Assembly (NCBI GenBank): GCA_028829895.1
Contig: JALGAQ010000009.1
Location: 3,038,001-3,102,000, forward strand
DNA: 64,000 nucleotides
From: Sinotaia quadrata
Lineage: Eukaryota > Mollusca > Gastropoda > Architaenioglossa > Viviparidae
Direction: 5' to 3'
Each line of letters opens with the position of its first letter. Within the stretch, counting starts at the first letter, position 1. The notes beneath the pieces are model-generated. The model worked only from the letters and a program-made list of their open reading frames with translations, was not told the DNA's origin and did no database searches. The position numbers and the translations under genes are program-made. This document shows positions 48,608 through 59,189 of the stretch, in pieces.

Positions 48608-49110
48608 TCCACCGCAGCTTGAATGAAACTGGGGATTTCTGTAATTTCTGGCAGGTTTGTTCCTGATTCGATTAGATCTTCTTATTGAACTTTCTTCATC
48701 TTTATTGTCACCATCATCTAAAGATACAACAGAATCAGTATTTGGAGACAAAGGGAAATCGGAACGTGACCTACCTGAGTCTTTGTACAATATTTGATCA
48801 GAATGTCTTCTGTGTAATGAAAAGTCATTTAAATCCAAAATTTCAGCCATAGAATTCCCAATATTGTTCACAACAATTCCTTCACTAGGGCGGAAGTCAT
48901 TCCCCCGATAAAACCTAACTTCTGCGGTATCAAGACACAATAAGTTCGAACGGAGAGGCCTTGATTTAAACAATTTGGATGTCGTATTACCAGTAGTAGA
49001 ATATACACAGTTTCTGTATCGCAGCAAAAAGTTGTCAACAAATTTGTCAAGTTCCAAAAAAGAACTGGGAGCACATGAAGCAATGGCACTCTTAATAGTT
49101 TAAACAAATC
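48578..49110 (-). pseudogene. Gypsy-4 integrase C-terminal region
   Basis: A 159-codon frame (49057-48578) with NCVYSTTGNTTSKLFKSRPL, FSLHRRHSDQILYK, VVSLDDGDNKDEESSIRRS and NRIRNKPARNYRNPQF. It ends at 48578, 30 bp inside the LTR, exactly as in gypsy-1. Upstream, two stops (around 49090-49112) separate it from the core. Confidence 0.85.
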
Positions 49111-49111
49111 T

Positions 49112-50150
49112 TTATGCTAAACCGTTGGATTGTGGGTGTCGAGGAGCAGTGAAGAGGTGTCGACATCCAATACTCTTTAACCAATTCGTAACAGAAGAAG
49201 CTGCAAAATGTGAGCCATTATCCGTCACAGCAGCCAACAGAACTCCTTCTCGACTGAATTTTTTTCTCAGAACACGCAATGTAAAGTCTGCATTTGGTTT
49301 ATCGGTCAAAAATAATTGGGGCCATTTCGAATAAGCATCAACAATAACAAGTGCATAGTATTTGCCCAAGAAAGGACAACAATAATCCAAGTGAATTCTT
49401 TGCCATGCTTCACAAGGCATAGGCCATGGAGTCCATTTGGAAAAACATTCCATTCGAGAAAACAGTTTATGTGTCCATTTTTCGCATTCTTTAGCCACTC
49501 TGCCCAAATCAGCACTGATACCAGTGGGTGATGCATCGGTAATCAAAACAGGTCGTAATTTTGGAGTAAAAGGATGAAGAGTAGAATTATACACAAGAAT
49601 ATTCTGTTCAGCATTTGTAAAACATGTCAAAGAAACATTTAAATTGAGGTCTCTCACAGCAGATAAACCAAATATAGATGGACCGTTATTGATGACAATG
49701 AATTTACAATATACGGACGAAGAATCTTCACTGAGAAGTGGTAGCGAACAGGTACCTAATACTGGTAAAACATGACCAGTTATACCTTTAATTACAACTT
49801 GAGAAGGTGCTAATGGAGCATTCGGATAAAGTCTAGATAAGTATATTCTAGGAATGATGGATTCAATAGAGCCAGTATCGATTATAATAGTATGGGACTT
49901 CCCGTTGCCAAATGTGATAGTCTCGTACAGATGATCACTCGGATTGGATGACACAGTCAGTGTTAGTGATTGTAGATTGGATAAATCCGAAGCATCAAGT
50001 TCATTGTACTGATCACACGTAATCAACTTGCATTGTTTCGTTTTGCGACAAGCAGTCTTGATATGCCCTTTCTTGCCACATTGAAAACATTGAGCATTGC
50101 GATAAGGACAAGTGTATCTGGAATGCAGTTTTCCACATGATGCTCAATTA
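49112..50150 (-). pseudogene. Gypsy-4 protease-integrase fusion
   Basis: A 304-codon open frame (50026-49112), extended upstream through the zinc knuckle (CFQCGKKGHIKTAC) to about 50150. It holds the protease (TIIIDTGSIESIIP; then GHVLPVLGTCSLPLLSED) up to TNAEQNI. It passes directly into LHPFTPKLRPVLITDAS (RNase H start) and then into DLGRVAKECEKWTHKLFS (integrase zinc part). The core follows: WQRIHLDYCCPFLGKYYALV, VDAYSKWP, AAVTDNGSHFAASS, HPQSNGLA. First and second catalytic integrase Asp are present. RT is wholly absent. The second join lies at a shared ATC-GTGCT-like stretch in the parent sequences. Confidence 0.85.
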
Positions 50151-50311
50151 CCAAGATCCTTGTTTCCAACCGGGTCATTGTGACGTTTGAATGATTTAGA
50201 CTGCATCGAATTTCGTATTTGTACTTGCGTCCTCTTTTTAATACTCCCAAACAGTACTGAGGATTCTTCAATACATGACTTCGTTTGAATAACTTCACTA
50301 ATATCTCGGTA

Positions 50312-50797
50312 TTATTGGCAGAATTGCTTGATATTAGTGAATGTAGGATCTTTGAGTTGGAGTAGCTGCCTGTATAATTCAGGAAGATTGACTTCAGCCA
50401 TCAGTCTATCCCGCAAATGTATTTCAAGTTGATCTCCAAATCCACAACGAGATGCTTGTGTTTGAAATTCAAGAATGAATTCGCGGATTGGCTGATTGGT
50501 ACGACTTACCAGTGAAATGAATTTAGCTCGCTCAGCAATTTCAAAGTTCAATGGCATGACATAAGCCAACAGCAGGGACTTTAATTCTGGATAAGATTTC
50601 TTGGATGGCGGAGTCGGGTAAGAAAGGTTCTTCAAAAGTGTGAAAGCTTCTTTACCAACAATGGTTAGAAAATGGGCACTCTTGATTTCTTCCGACAATT
50701 CACCTTTGGTTACACACCATAAGTCAAACCGATCCAAATAATCTTCTATATCTCTCGCAGGAGCATGAACGTCAAAAATTTCATGTAGAACTGACAT
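50312..50797 (-). pseudogene. Gypsy-4 gag
   Basis: ATG at 50797-50795, about 20 bp inside from the LTR. Blocks: VLHEIFDVHAPARDIEDYLD, FDLWCVTKGELSEE, EAFTLLKNLSYPTPPSKK, LLLAYVMPLNFE, FILEFQTQASRCGFGDQLEI, LRDRLMAEVNLPELYRQLLQ. This is the most complete gag N-terminus of the family in the window, 162 codons to a stop at 50312. A short frameshifted stretch separates it from the zinc-knuckle region. Confidence 0.85.
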
Positions 50798-50817
50798 TTT
50801 AAAGCCGCTACGCCAAT

Positions 50818-50969
50818 TGTCGTAATTAGTATAGTCTAGTATCAACGGAATAACTGGGGATGAAAGCGAGCGGAATAAGAACGAAGTCACACGTGGTATT
50901 CGTATATCGCGGAATATTGTGTATATAAAGGACAAGTAAAATCAAGTTCACAGTTTCACAATCAGCACA
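50818..50969 (-). repeat. Gypsy-4 5' LTR
   Basis: 152 bp, identical in layout to 48439-48607 except for a 17-bp deletion near the GATTTTACTTG block (minus-strand reading) and about ten substitutions by eye. Followed internally by TGGCGTAGCGG, the primer-binding-site-like sequence. Confidence 0.85.
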
Positions 50970-50974
50970 GCAAT

Positions 50975-52990
50975 TTCGATGGCCTTCTGTAAACCAGAGC
51001 GTAAAACAAATGACATCTGATGAGACAATCGAAACAAAACGCATGTGGATTACACAAAAGGCGTTCACAACCGTTTCTCTCGATCTAATGACAATCACCT
51101 TCACTGTCACGTCACACACTTCGTTGCTGCTCTTCTTTGCAAAGAAGAACACTGCATGTTTACTCCGTAACAACACCAAATTCCATTCCTATTGACCACT
51201 CACGCAACAAACCATTATAATCAATACAATATAAGTTCGTGGCCATTATTTAAATGCAAATCCAGTAATATGTGCGCTGCGATACTGACAGAGACGTAAT
51301 ATGGTCAAGTTGTCTCATAAATTTCATCAATAAGTGCGTTTACATAAATCGAGCAATACGTTGTAATTCACCTTTTGTTAATTTCAACTCAGAATGAAGG
51401 TTAATGTTAACAGATGAGACTTTCAAATCGTCCATTAAAGATGTCATTTATAATGGATTTGCATTAACTTAATTCAAATTAGTGGTGTGGGGGTTTACAG
51501 TGCCTTTAGTTACGATTTCAGATATCTGTAGTAGGACATCCTTTGAAACAGTACATTACAGATAGGCGTAGGCTACCCACATCTCCAAAACAACTACGCC
51601 AACCAAACACATCTATCATATTTTGAAACTTGTGGTCATGAAACGACGATCAAGCATGACCACGCTCCTTACACCAAGTCGATATAACTTAAAAGTGTCT
51701 GAGTAGTTCTCAAACAATTAGCTGCAAATTAATTCAGAGGTAAAAATATGTGTTCTAACATCCGGTTGTAAAGGGGTGAAAATATTTATTTGAAAAGCGA
51801 TTGACAAGCACAAATTTGATATGTGCCGTACTTCATCACGACCGTTTCCAAGAAACTCACTCTGGTGGTGACAAACGTTACGTAGTTTCCTTGGGATTGG
51901 AAGAAATAAATTACTGGGTCTGTAAATCTACTCGTAACATCGGGTGCTGAATGTTTCCTTGATAAGAATGATGGCTTGAATTGCAAGTGAAATACGGATT
52001 GGCTTGTGAGTGAGTACTAATGCATTGGTCCCGATCGGATTTTCATGGGATCAACAAGCTCGCTTATACCGGTTCGTGGTATGATATGCGGTGCCATGTA
52101 TTGACTACCCAGCGAAGCACATGCGATTGTGCTTGTCTTAAATCCCTGTGAGATTTCAAAACACGTAAAACTGAAGGATGCAGAGTTGACCTATCAATGA
52201 ATTTATCTGATGACTTGTTCCTGAAACTTCATTTTCCGTATAACTGACTTATTATTAGGTTATGAACAATCCTCCGTTTGAATTCCTACATGTCAGCGAA
52301 TCATAAATTGTTGAGGGATTGTTATTCCTCCGAAATGGGATGGTTCATGGAGAAGTGCTTTTAAACAGAACCAATGCATAAGTAAACTATAATAAATGCT
52401 TGATCAGTTCTATCTCAGAACCACGTTTGCTTCAAACACAAGACTTTACAAACTACGTTCATCGTCATGACGAGAAAAGTTCATCCGATATTATGTTGGT
52501 TCGAGGACTCAGTCTTCAAGCAGATACGACTCTTAGTGATCCAAATGGCGGCAGAGATGGAAATCGTCGCTATGATCGGTAATTGTAGAAAGCTCTTCTA
52601 TCTGATCCGACTATCAGATGTCAGTGAGATGAAGTTCTAAGACAATGAGAAACTGACAAGTAAGTTTGGAAAACGCCTGTACATAAAGCTGAAAATTTTC
52701 TAGCAACTTCTACCAGCTTTCTGCCTCCTGTCAAGAAGGCTGAAAAGCAATGGATTAGACCTTAATAGGAGCATTGGGTCCAATCCAGGTTCAAATTTTT
52801 GCATTCTACCTATAAGAATCAGCAGCTTTAGGACTCAAGCCTAATTCCAGCTTTACTTTGACCAACTATCCGCGCTAACTCTAACTTTTAAACAGGATCA
52901 AAATTGGTTATACTCCAGATTGTTTGATCTTGAAATGGAATTCCTCATAATTTCGATCAAAGAGAAATTTTCATTGACGTCAAGTCACAT
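50975..52990. other. No recognisable gene
   Basis: About 2 kb of AT-rich sequence. Short open frames lack motifs. Part of 52600-52990 may belong to the Penelope-like element that follows. Confidence 0.35.
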
Positions 52991-52999
52991 CAACGCCTT

Positions 53000-53900
53000 A
53001 AAATACTCAGAGCAAAAGTCTTTGTGATTATCCATCCTAAAAAATTATCTGGCGCAGTTATATTTGACTGGACAGGCTATAAACGCAACAGGATAGACAT
53101 CTTGAACGACGCCACTAGGTTCAAACAAAATAAATCGTTCGACAACCATGTAGTGGAGGAGAAACGGGTGAATGCTTAAGTACAGTGATTACCAGAAGAA
53201 AACATCATCTCTGAGATATTGGCTAAATCGTTAAGATCAAGAGGGACACAAACGTCACAATTATACGTGTCGCCAAAATTACATAAAGCGGATGTACAAA
53301 TCCTCCCAGTATGTTCTTTCTAAATTGCTGTTTACAGTATTAGAATCAGCGAGACGCTCACTAGTAAATGGAACCGTAAGAGGAAACAACGATGTCATTT
53401 GCAAGGAGGTATAACAGGAGAAACTCCGTTTGGGTTTGTGAGCTTGAAAACTTGTCGCAATTATGTACAAAGGATTCCAAATTCCACTTCCTAAACAAAA
53501 TGTTTCAGACGAATTAGCGGAGCTGCCATGGAAAGTCTACTCGGGCCAATACTAGCAAACATTTTTGTGGCACACTTCGAAGAAAATATTTGCAAAAAAT
53601 TGAACGATTTAATACTGTACCGTAGATACGTTGAAGACATATTGTTGATCGTCGGGTACAGGGATCTATGTGAGGATATCCTAAGAATCCTGAATGCTCT
53701 ACATTATAATATTCAAATCACTACTGAGCAGGAAACAAATGGCTGCTTGCCCTTCATAGATTTACAGCTTAGTCGACGAGCTAAAGGTTCAATCTTGCGT
53801 TCTATTTATCGCAAACCAACAATGGTGATGATGTTAGTGAACTTTTGAGGAAACGTCTCAGTAGCCTGATGAGCCATGCTTATCATGCTGTGGATCTTAG
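53000..53900 (+). pseudogene. Penelope-like element reverse transcriptase
   Basis: RT of a Penelope-like retroelement, the telomerase-related class. Blocks in order: DILNDATRFKQN (near 53097), YVSPKLHKADVQILPV (near 53265, matching the YGLPKIHK..PLRP motif), and ESLLGPILANIFVAHFEENI (from 53531). After these come LILYRRYVEDILLIV (near 53610), QITTEQETNGCLPFIDLQL and SIYRKPT (to 53822). The catalytic motif is YVED where YVDD is normal (53627-53638). In addition there are stops at 53178 and 53310 and frameshifts. No GIY-YIG endonuclease part was recognised downstream. Confidence 0.75.
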
Positions 53901-54603
53901 AATCCTCTATCATACAAGCACGACTGTAATCCCTCTGTCGAGTCTGATTCCCTCCTGTTCACTAAACCACACCTCATACAACAATTCAAGCGCTGATTCG
54001 AGCCCAGATACCTCAGGAGACCAGAACGATAAAGTTGGCAGTAAGAGCCGTTAAGCATATTTAGGTTTGAATTCGCAAATCAATGACGCGACAATAAATT
54101 CAAACATTCAGTCAACATCGATTATTGACATCATCGATACCAAAACGTTTGTTTAAATCACGTCATCTGCTTGACCCAGAAAAAGCGTTTCGCTGTCCCT
54201 TCAAAATACGTAATGCTCGCCTATTACAGCTTGCACCGGCCGTCGCAACACGCAAGGGCTCTTCGAAGTTATGTGTAATCAAAGGAGATATGCAGAGAAA
54301 TATTCTGCCTGACGTTGTGTATTTTCATTATTGTTCAGAATAATAATAATTGATTAACACTCTCGTCTTCTTTTCCACTTTTATAAAGTGTACATTGAGA
54401 ATCTCATGCTTCAAATAAAAAACAGCCAAAATTGTATACGTCGGAAGGTAATTTCGATAAACAATTGGTCAAAGAAGAAATTCATTTCAAACAGTGAGAC
54501 ATGCAAGTAAATCCATATCTCATATTGGGGGACTACCTTTTCCAATCCCGACTCCTAGTCCAATGCATCAGTTTTCCTAAGACATTTTATGCATAGTAAA
54601 CTA
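53901..54603. other. No recognisable gene
   Basis: May contain the decayed 3' part of the Penelope-like element (SLMSHAYHAVD near 53860 fits). A 72-codon frame at 54125-54343 is unassigned. Confidence 0.3.
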
Positions 54604-55109
54604 CAAGGTCTGTTTAAAAAGTATCGCGGATTATATGTTTTATTAATTAATTATTTATTCATGGATATCTATTTTTTCCTTCCAAAGTAATTTCCATCAG
54701 ATATCATACACTCGTGCCAACGTTTTTTCAATCCTCGAAGCACTTCAAATGATCTGTTTTTATGATGTTGTTCAGCTCCATCTTCGATGCCGTCTTTATC
54801 TCCTCCATCGTGGCGTAGCGTTGTCCTTCATCTGACTCTTAAGTTTCGGGAGAAGTTACAACGCAATGCGATGGCTGCGGTATTATTGGTGTGCTATTTG
54901 GGCCAAACATTCGCGCACAAGCAACAGGGGCGTTATCATGTCGCAAAAGCCATTTTTCTTCCAAAATGTTTGCATTTCTAGCGGATTCCTTCGTGCGACT
55001 GGGAAAAACTTGCAGGTAATATTCCTTATTGACTGTTCTACACTGTCACAAGAACTCATGATATTGTAGTGGATTGCAGGGATTATGCGGTTGAAATAAC
55101 GACCACAAT

Positions 55110-55580
55110 CATGTTGAATCGATACCCGACCTAAGTATGGTAAATCAGAACGCCATGCGGGACAAATAGATTTGTATCGACAAGTTGACGGTGGTCAGAC
55201 AGGAGACTATTGACGAATATGTAGACAAGTCATCCAAGTTAAAAGTGCAAGCTATTTTATAGATTGGGTACACAGATAATAAGGGCAATGTTCGATCCTC
55301 GATCGGACTGATACGACCTGCTGATGATTTCCAATAAGAGTGAAATGCATGCATCCAGGTGCTTCCTATCAATGTTTTCGGATAAAATACTGGCGGAGAA
55401 TCTTACTATCGATAGACGCGATTAGCATCATTTACATACAAGGGCAATTGAAGTTCACGTCAAAGCGTTATATCATACATGAACGACACTAAAATTGGGG
55501 AAGAAAGGTTGCTGTGCAATGTCGACAATTATCTCTTGAGCCCATTGGAGTACCATGGTAACTCTAACAATTGGACTTGC
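55110..55580 (+). mobile_element. Sm-alpha-type SINE inserted in mariner
   Basis: The mariner transposase block (V)DC..VVH is found on both sides, so the sequence between is an insertion. It carries a pol III B-box-like GTTCGATCC (55290-55298) and, 18 bp further, a hammerhead-type core. This combination is the hallmark of the schistosome Sm-alpha SINE/satellite family, as known from the literature. The assignment rests on these two motifs and on remembered general organisation, not on an alignment. Ends are approximate. Confidence 0.6.
55316..55360 (+). ncRNA. Hammerhead ribozyme motif, degenerate
   Basis: ACCTG (stem I, 55316-55320), CTGATGA (55321-55327), a 14-nt stem II region, and GAAA (55342-55345). 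Then come TGC/GCA (stem III arms), cleavage triplet ATC (53-55), and CAGGT pairing with ACCTG (55356-55360). The conserved core nucleotides are present in the right order and stem I pairs perfectly. Stem II is poor: its closing pair is T/T and only two or three inner pairs form. Stem III is as short as in known SINE-type hammerheads, which act best as dimers. Activity is doubtful in this copy. Confidence 0.6.
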
Positions 55581-56338
55581 TTGAGAATGAAGACAATGCA
55601 CTACGCTATGCAATCGACGAAAACTGCAAGAAAAGGCTTCACATTAGGGTGAACTTGGATCGTTTTTTCGGTCTTGGCTTGTGCGACAAATTTCATTGGG
55701 ATGATTGAGTTTTGGTTTGTACGTCTTAACCAGAAACACGTTGCTCCATCAGTTGGGACCCACTGGAGCAAATTCGGGTCGTCGGGAACAGAGTCTATTA
55801 GCTCCTTAGTATTGTTGATGCGATGCTGCGTCTGTTCGAAATCGAACAGTGTTGTACGAATTTCGCGGCATCTCCTCCCTTGTCTAAGTCATTCGTACGT
55901 CACGAGTCAATCGATATGTTTATATCCTCAGCAACTTCTCTAACGGTGATTCGACGATTGGCCAATACTTTTTTTCACTTCATCAATATATTCGTCTAGT
56001 GTTGACGTGCTCGAGTGCCCATCACACCCTTCTTCGTTACACTATCCGAACCTTTTGAGAACATTTTGTTTCACCGATAAATGTTGATTCGGTCCAAGGT
56101 AGCTTCACCGAATACCCCAGTGTCAGCGCACTTAAATTTGTTTTCCACACAAAATTTGATGCAGATTCTTTGAAGCCTTTATAGGAATGTCAAAATTAAC
56201 TGAAAATTCACAATGGCCGAAATCGTGAGCGTAAATGAGATAAATGAGTACCAATATGAAGCCCTTAAAAATCGTAAACTAAATATGTGTAACCCGCGGC
56301 AATTCAAAAATCGCAATACGTTTCGAGCAGACCACGTA

Positions 56339-56699
56339 CAAATCTGGTGAATTTTTTTTACCAATTCGGAGAATCTTAGCGGTTTTAGAATCGATGTTAA
56401 TAATCATGAACTTCATGATGAGGGATAGGCCCAATTAACTGCAACCCTGCTTGACTGTAATGTGGTAGCTAAATTCTGGCCTTTTTGGTAAGTAGCAATA
56501 GATTTTCGCCGAAATCATTAATCTGATAATGTTATAGATCACCAATAAATCCATCTAATACTCAAAACATAAATGGGTGGCAGACTTTAATTTGGCCAAT
56601 CCTCAAACGCCAACTCAGTTAAATATGGTTCCATATGGTTCCATGTATATATGAAAATGTATAGCATGAGAAAGTTGTGCACATTAGCCTTTGGATCAA
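56339..56699. other. No recognisable gene
   Basis: Short spacer between mariner and the next LINE copy. Confidence 0.4.
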
Positions 56700-57870
56700 A
56701 ACGCTCTGACTCAGCATCGGAAATATAGTCTCCACTGAGAAGACATGTGGCAAACGGCTACGAAGGCTCATATTCGATGTTTGCTCTTACGTCTTCGTAT
56801 TTGGTTGCTCACTCCCTGTCTCGGGCGGATAGAGCCTGCAAACCTGTGCATGAAACCAACCTAAGACAAAAGCAAGTCCGTAAGAAATGAACCCATATTG
56901 ATTTTACAGCTCCTCAGTATCATAGATTTCTTTGAAAGAAGTAAAGACCGTGAAAGCAAATCCAGATAGAAAATCGGGAGTGGAGCCCTTCAGGCAATCG
57001 GAAGCGACGCATATCTTCCTTTGGAGCATTTTGCAGTCAAACTGCTACCAAACATCTTGCCATGCTATCTTTTGGATTGTGTTAGCAAGACAAAAAGGAG
57101 ATCCTGCGTTTTAGCTATCCAAGGTTATCCTTATTCGTTGCCATGCGGTCACTCTCCATAGATCACTTATCCAAAATCATAAAAAAATTATGTTTTTTGA
57201 TACAAAGGATTGTAAGCAGGTACGGGTAATAAGTCGAAGCTGATTGGCTTAAGAAATTTTGGACGCCATGGCTGCTGCTAACGATGTGAGGGTTGATCGT
57301 ACCCTACAGATCAGTTATCGTCCGCCTCAAGCCGGGTAGCCCTCATCTAAAAGGATGCTGACCCATCAAGTCCGTCTGCTTTAACGGGGTGTTGTGGCTT
57401 GGGACAAACACCCACGCTAAGATAACTCACCTATTAACGAAAACAAAACAAATAGGGACAGAAGTCATCCTCTGTAAGCTGGAATGTTCACACATAAAGG
57501 ACCATTTTCAGAGAAGTAGCCGTGGTCTGAAAACTGCGACTGGAAGTAGCCCTGAAACAATTGAAATTTGTTAAGCTCCTGCTAAAGCTGGCACCGCAGT
57601 ATAAATTTTGTATGCTGGATTGGAGGGTTCCCTAATATCGGAGCTGCACCAAATATTATTTTAATGCTGTGAGAAGGAAATGCTCAGCAGAAACTGCGTG
57701 ATTTAAAAGGAAGATTGAAGTCACAACTAGAATACTGCGGTATCTAGTTTATCAATGTCGCTGACAAGGTCTTCTCTCGCGTGGCTCTCAACAGAATGCA
57801 GATTCTGGTTAAACAAATCTATCCGGCGACTAAATGCGGATTCAGATCTGGAATATAAATGTCTATTTGA
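56700..57870 (+). mobile_element. RTE-like LINE copy 3, 5' region plus RT scrap
   Basis: 56930-57480 follows the 5' region of copy 2 in order (AAATCGGGAGTGGAG, TAAGTCGAAGCTGATTGGC, GCCTCAAGCCGGGTAGCC). The start of the endonuclease is only hinted at (GTAAGCTGGAATGTTC near 57474, cf. SWNVR). Most of the coding region is deleted. The next recognisable block is RT, NVADKVFSRVALNRMQILVK with CGFRSG (57750-57850), equal to copy 2 VVGKVFARVILKTLQIL and CGFRAG. Confidence 0.75.
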
Positions 57871-58365
57871 TATTATACATGACAATTTCCCTGAGGTAAG
57901 TGCAAAATATGTCGCATGCAAAACCGACCATTAGTTCACATTACACAGTTAATTGGCTTGTTCAGTCGAAATCGATTCTTCAAAATCTTGAAGAAGATTG
58001 GAAGTTCCCAGAAAGAATAGAATGTGGGACTTTTGGGTTCATTTTGTCGAAACTACCCATTCGTGACGTCGCAACCCTCAGTGGGTTGCTTCGAAACCCA
58101 CTGCTTTTTGCACTGAGGGTCCACGCATGGCAAATAGAGAAAAATAGTATTGATAACCCGTAAATACCTATGAAAAACGGTGTAAAATAGATAGCAAAAC
58201 TTTATATAGAATATTTGTTTGAAAAGAAATCGTTGATTAATATAAAACACTTCACTACAGTGCATTGTTTCGCAAAACATAAACATGTAAAGAGAGAAAA
58301 TAGGGATATTTAATTTGTTTTATCAGGTGCTCACTAATTTGTAACCTTGTTTTGTCTTCATCGGA
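57871..58365. other. No gene; inverted repeats
   Basis: Contains a hairpin-forming segment: AGTGGGTT (58080-58087) with AACCCACT (58095-58102), overlapping a second pair ACCCTCAGTG (58074-58083) and CACTGAGGGT (58111-58120). An 87-codon open frame (57900-58163) crosses it and is unassigned. Confidence 0.4.
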
Positions 58366-58992
58366 TAGGAATCACCAAACTATGACAAGCGGGCCGAATC
58401 CAGCCAGCAACGTCAGTTTATTCAGCCAATAAGGTACTTTGTTTTCTTGTGGCCCGCTTAAGTAGCAGTTGTGGCTGATTGTTTTGCGAGCAAACGACTT
58501 CTTTTGGGTTTTACTTTTTGAGTTTTAAGGTATCTCGAAATTAAAAAGTTGTCTCTGGTATGTTATCAGTGTTTGGAACAATTTATGCTTGCGAGCAAAC
58601 ATTTTTTGAAGTCAATATTTTGAAACCCGTCTACTGATGAACATTTGAGAGCAATTTCCATGATTGAATGCAGCAATTTCAAACGAAACATTGGGAACAT
58701 CCTGAAAGGCAAACGTCAGTTGCACAAATCTGAAGTATCTTTTTTCCTGCGCAATTTCTGATATTCTTGTATGTAAATACTTCTTTCCTTGGAGGTAGTA
58801 TGTAACCGACTTTTTGTTAACCTCTTTGATGACCTCTTTTCAGTAAATTGATATATTTTTTTAAATTAAATGTCAATTTTGCTCCTCAGTTTTTGTTCTG
58901 ACTTTTAGGTATCGAAAGGGGTTCTTCTGCTGTCTGCGCTTGCTGGTTTGGCAGTTATCCGGAACTCGGTGAAATTTGTTTGGTGATCCCTG
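58366..58992 (+). mobile_element. Short hAT element with both terminal repeats
   Basis: The left end TAGGAATCACCAAACTATG (58366) and right end TTTGGTGATCCCTG (to 58992) are inverted repeats matching 13 of 15 bases. Subterminal GCGGGCCGAATCCAGCC is the GC-rich motif common in animal hAT elements. A transposase C-terminus remnant lies inside. The flanking 8-mers (TCATCGGA, TGTTGGGT) match only poorly. At 627 bp it is an internally deleted copy. Confidence 0.7.
58565..58740 (+). pseudogene. hAT transposase C-terminus (dimerisation region)
   Basis: SVFGTIYACEQTFFEVNILK (from 58567) matches the typical MFGSTYLCEQ.FS.MN.. motif of hAT C-terminal dimerisation domains. In another frame TDEHLRAI (from 58632) corresponds to the LTDEHL..L motif that follows. 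Separated by stops and a frameshift. The catalytic part of the transposase is absent. Confidence 0.65.
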
Positions 58993-59189
58993 TGTTGGGT
59001 AGTGTTAAAGAGAAGGGATTAAAGAATCCCTGAGAAACCACCTTTGACAAAAGGCATATGTACGTGCTCGCTTTATACTGAAGAACTACTCTTGGGCTAG
59101 AATAATAAGACAGATCGACCAGTTTTCAAGAACGGGAAGCAGAAATCGGCGACAAAGAATTAAGATTGTTTTGTATGACTACTGTTCAA

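Larger units (their letters stand above)
48439..50969 (-). mobile_element. Ty3/gypsy element gypsy-4, minus strand, without reverse transcriptase
   Basis: A 2531-bp element of the gypsy-1 family bounded by LTRs and a perfect 5-bp target duplication GCAAT (48434-48438 and 50970-50974). Read on the minus strand it has 5' LTR, gag, zinc knuckles, protease, an 18-20 residue piece of RNase H, integrase, 3' LTR. RT and most of RNase H are missing, and both joins are in frame. Because the ends and target duplication are clean, either the shortened element itself inserted, or it was deleted internally later. Confidence 0.88.
54670..56090 (-). pseudogene. Mariner transposase
   Basis: Read on the minus strand: helix-turn-helix region NRRITVREVAEDINISIDS (near 55900), then DDPNLLQWV and QVHPNVKPFLAVFVDC (about 55600-55800). 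The inserted SINE follows, then YHEFL, RTVNKEYYLQVF, WLLRHDNAPVA (near 54935). After this come EIKTASKMELNNIIKTDHLK and KRRWHECMISDGNYFGRKK (to about 54670). The second catalytic Asp (HDN) is present. The first (normally GDETW) is disrupted to TDGATC. Many stops and frameshifts. Confidence 0.8.
54604..56336 (-). mobile_element. Mariner DNA transposon, degenerate, with SINE inside
   Basis: The left end CAAGGTCTGTTTAAAAAGTA (54604) and a decayed right end (reverse complement of GATACGTTT-like at 56313-56336) form the inverted repeats. Both are flanked by the TA target dinucleotide (54602-54603 and 56337-56338). The minus strand carries a mariner transposase. At 1733 bp it exceeds the usual 1.3 kb, explained by an insertion of roughly 0.45 kb at 55110-55580. 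Confidence 0.8.

Noticed and set aside
48434..50974. Gypsy-4 as a host-domesticated protease-integrase gene
   Set aside because: LTRs, primer-binding site, intact target duplication and stops in gag and integrase show an ordinary, dead retroelement copy.
54604..54660. CAAGGTCTGTTTAAAAAG as a terminator or promoter
   Set aside because: Position next to TA and the transposase tail beside it show that it is the mariner inverted repeat.
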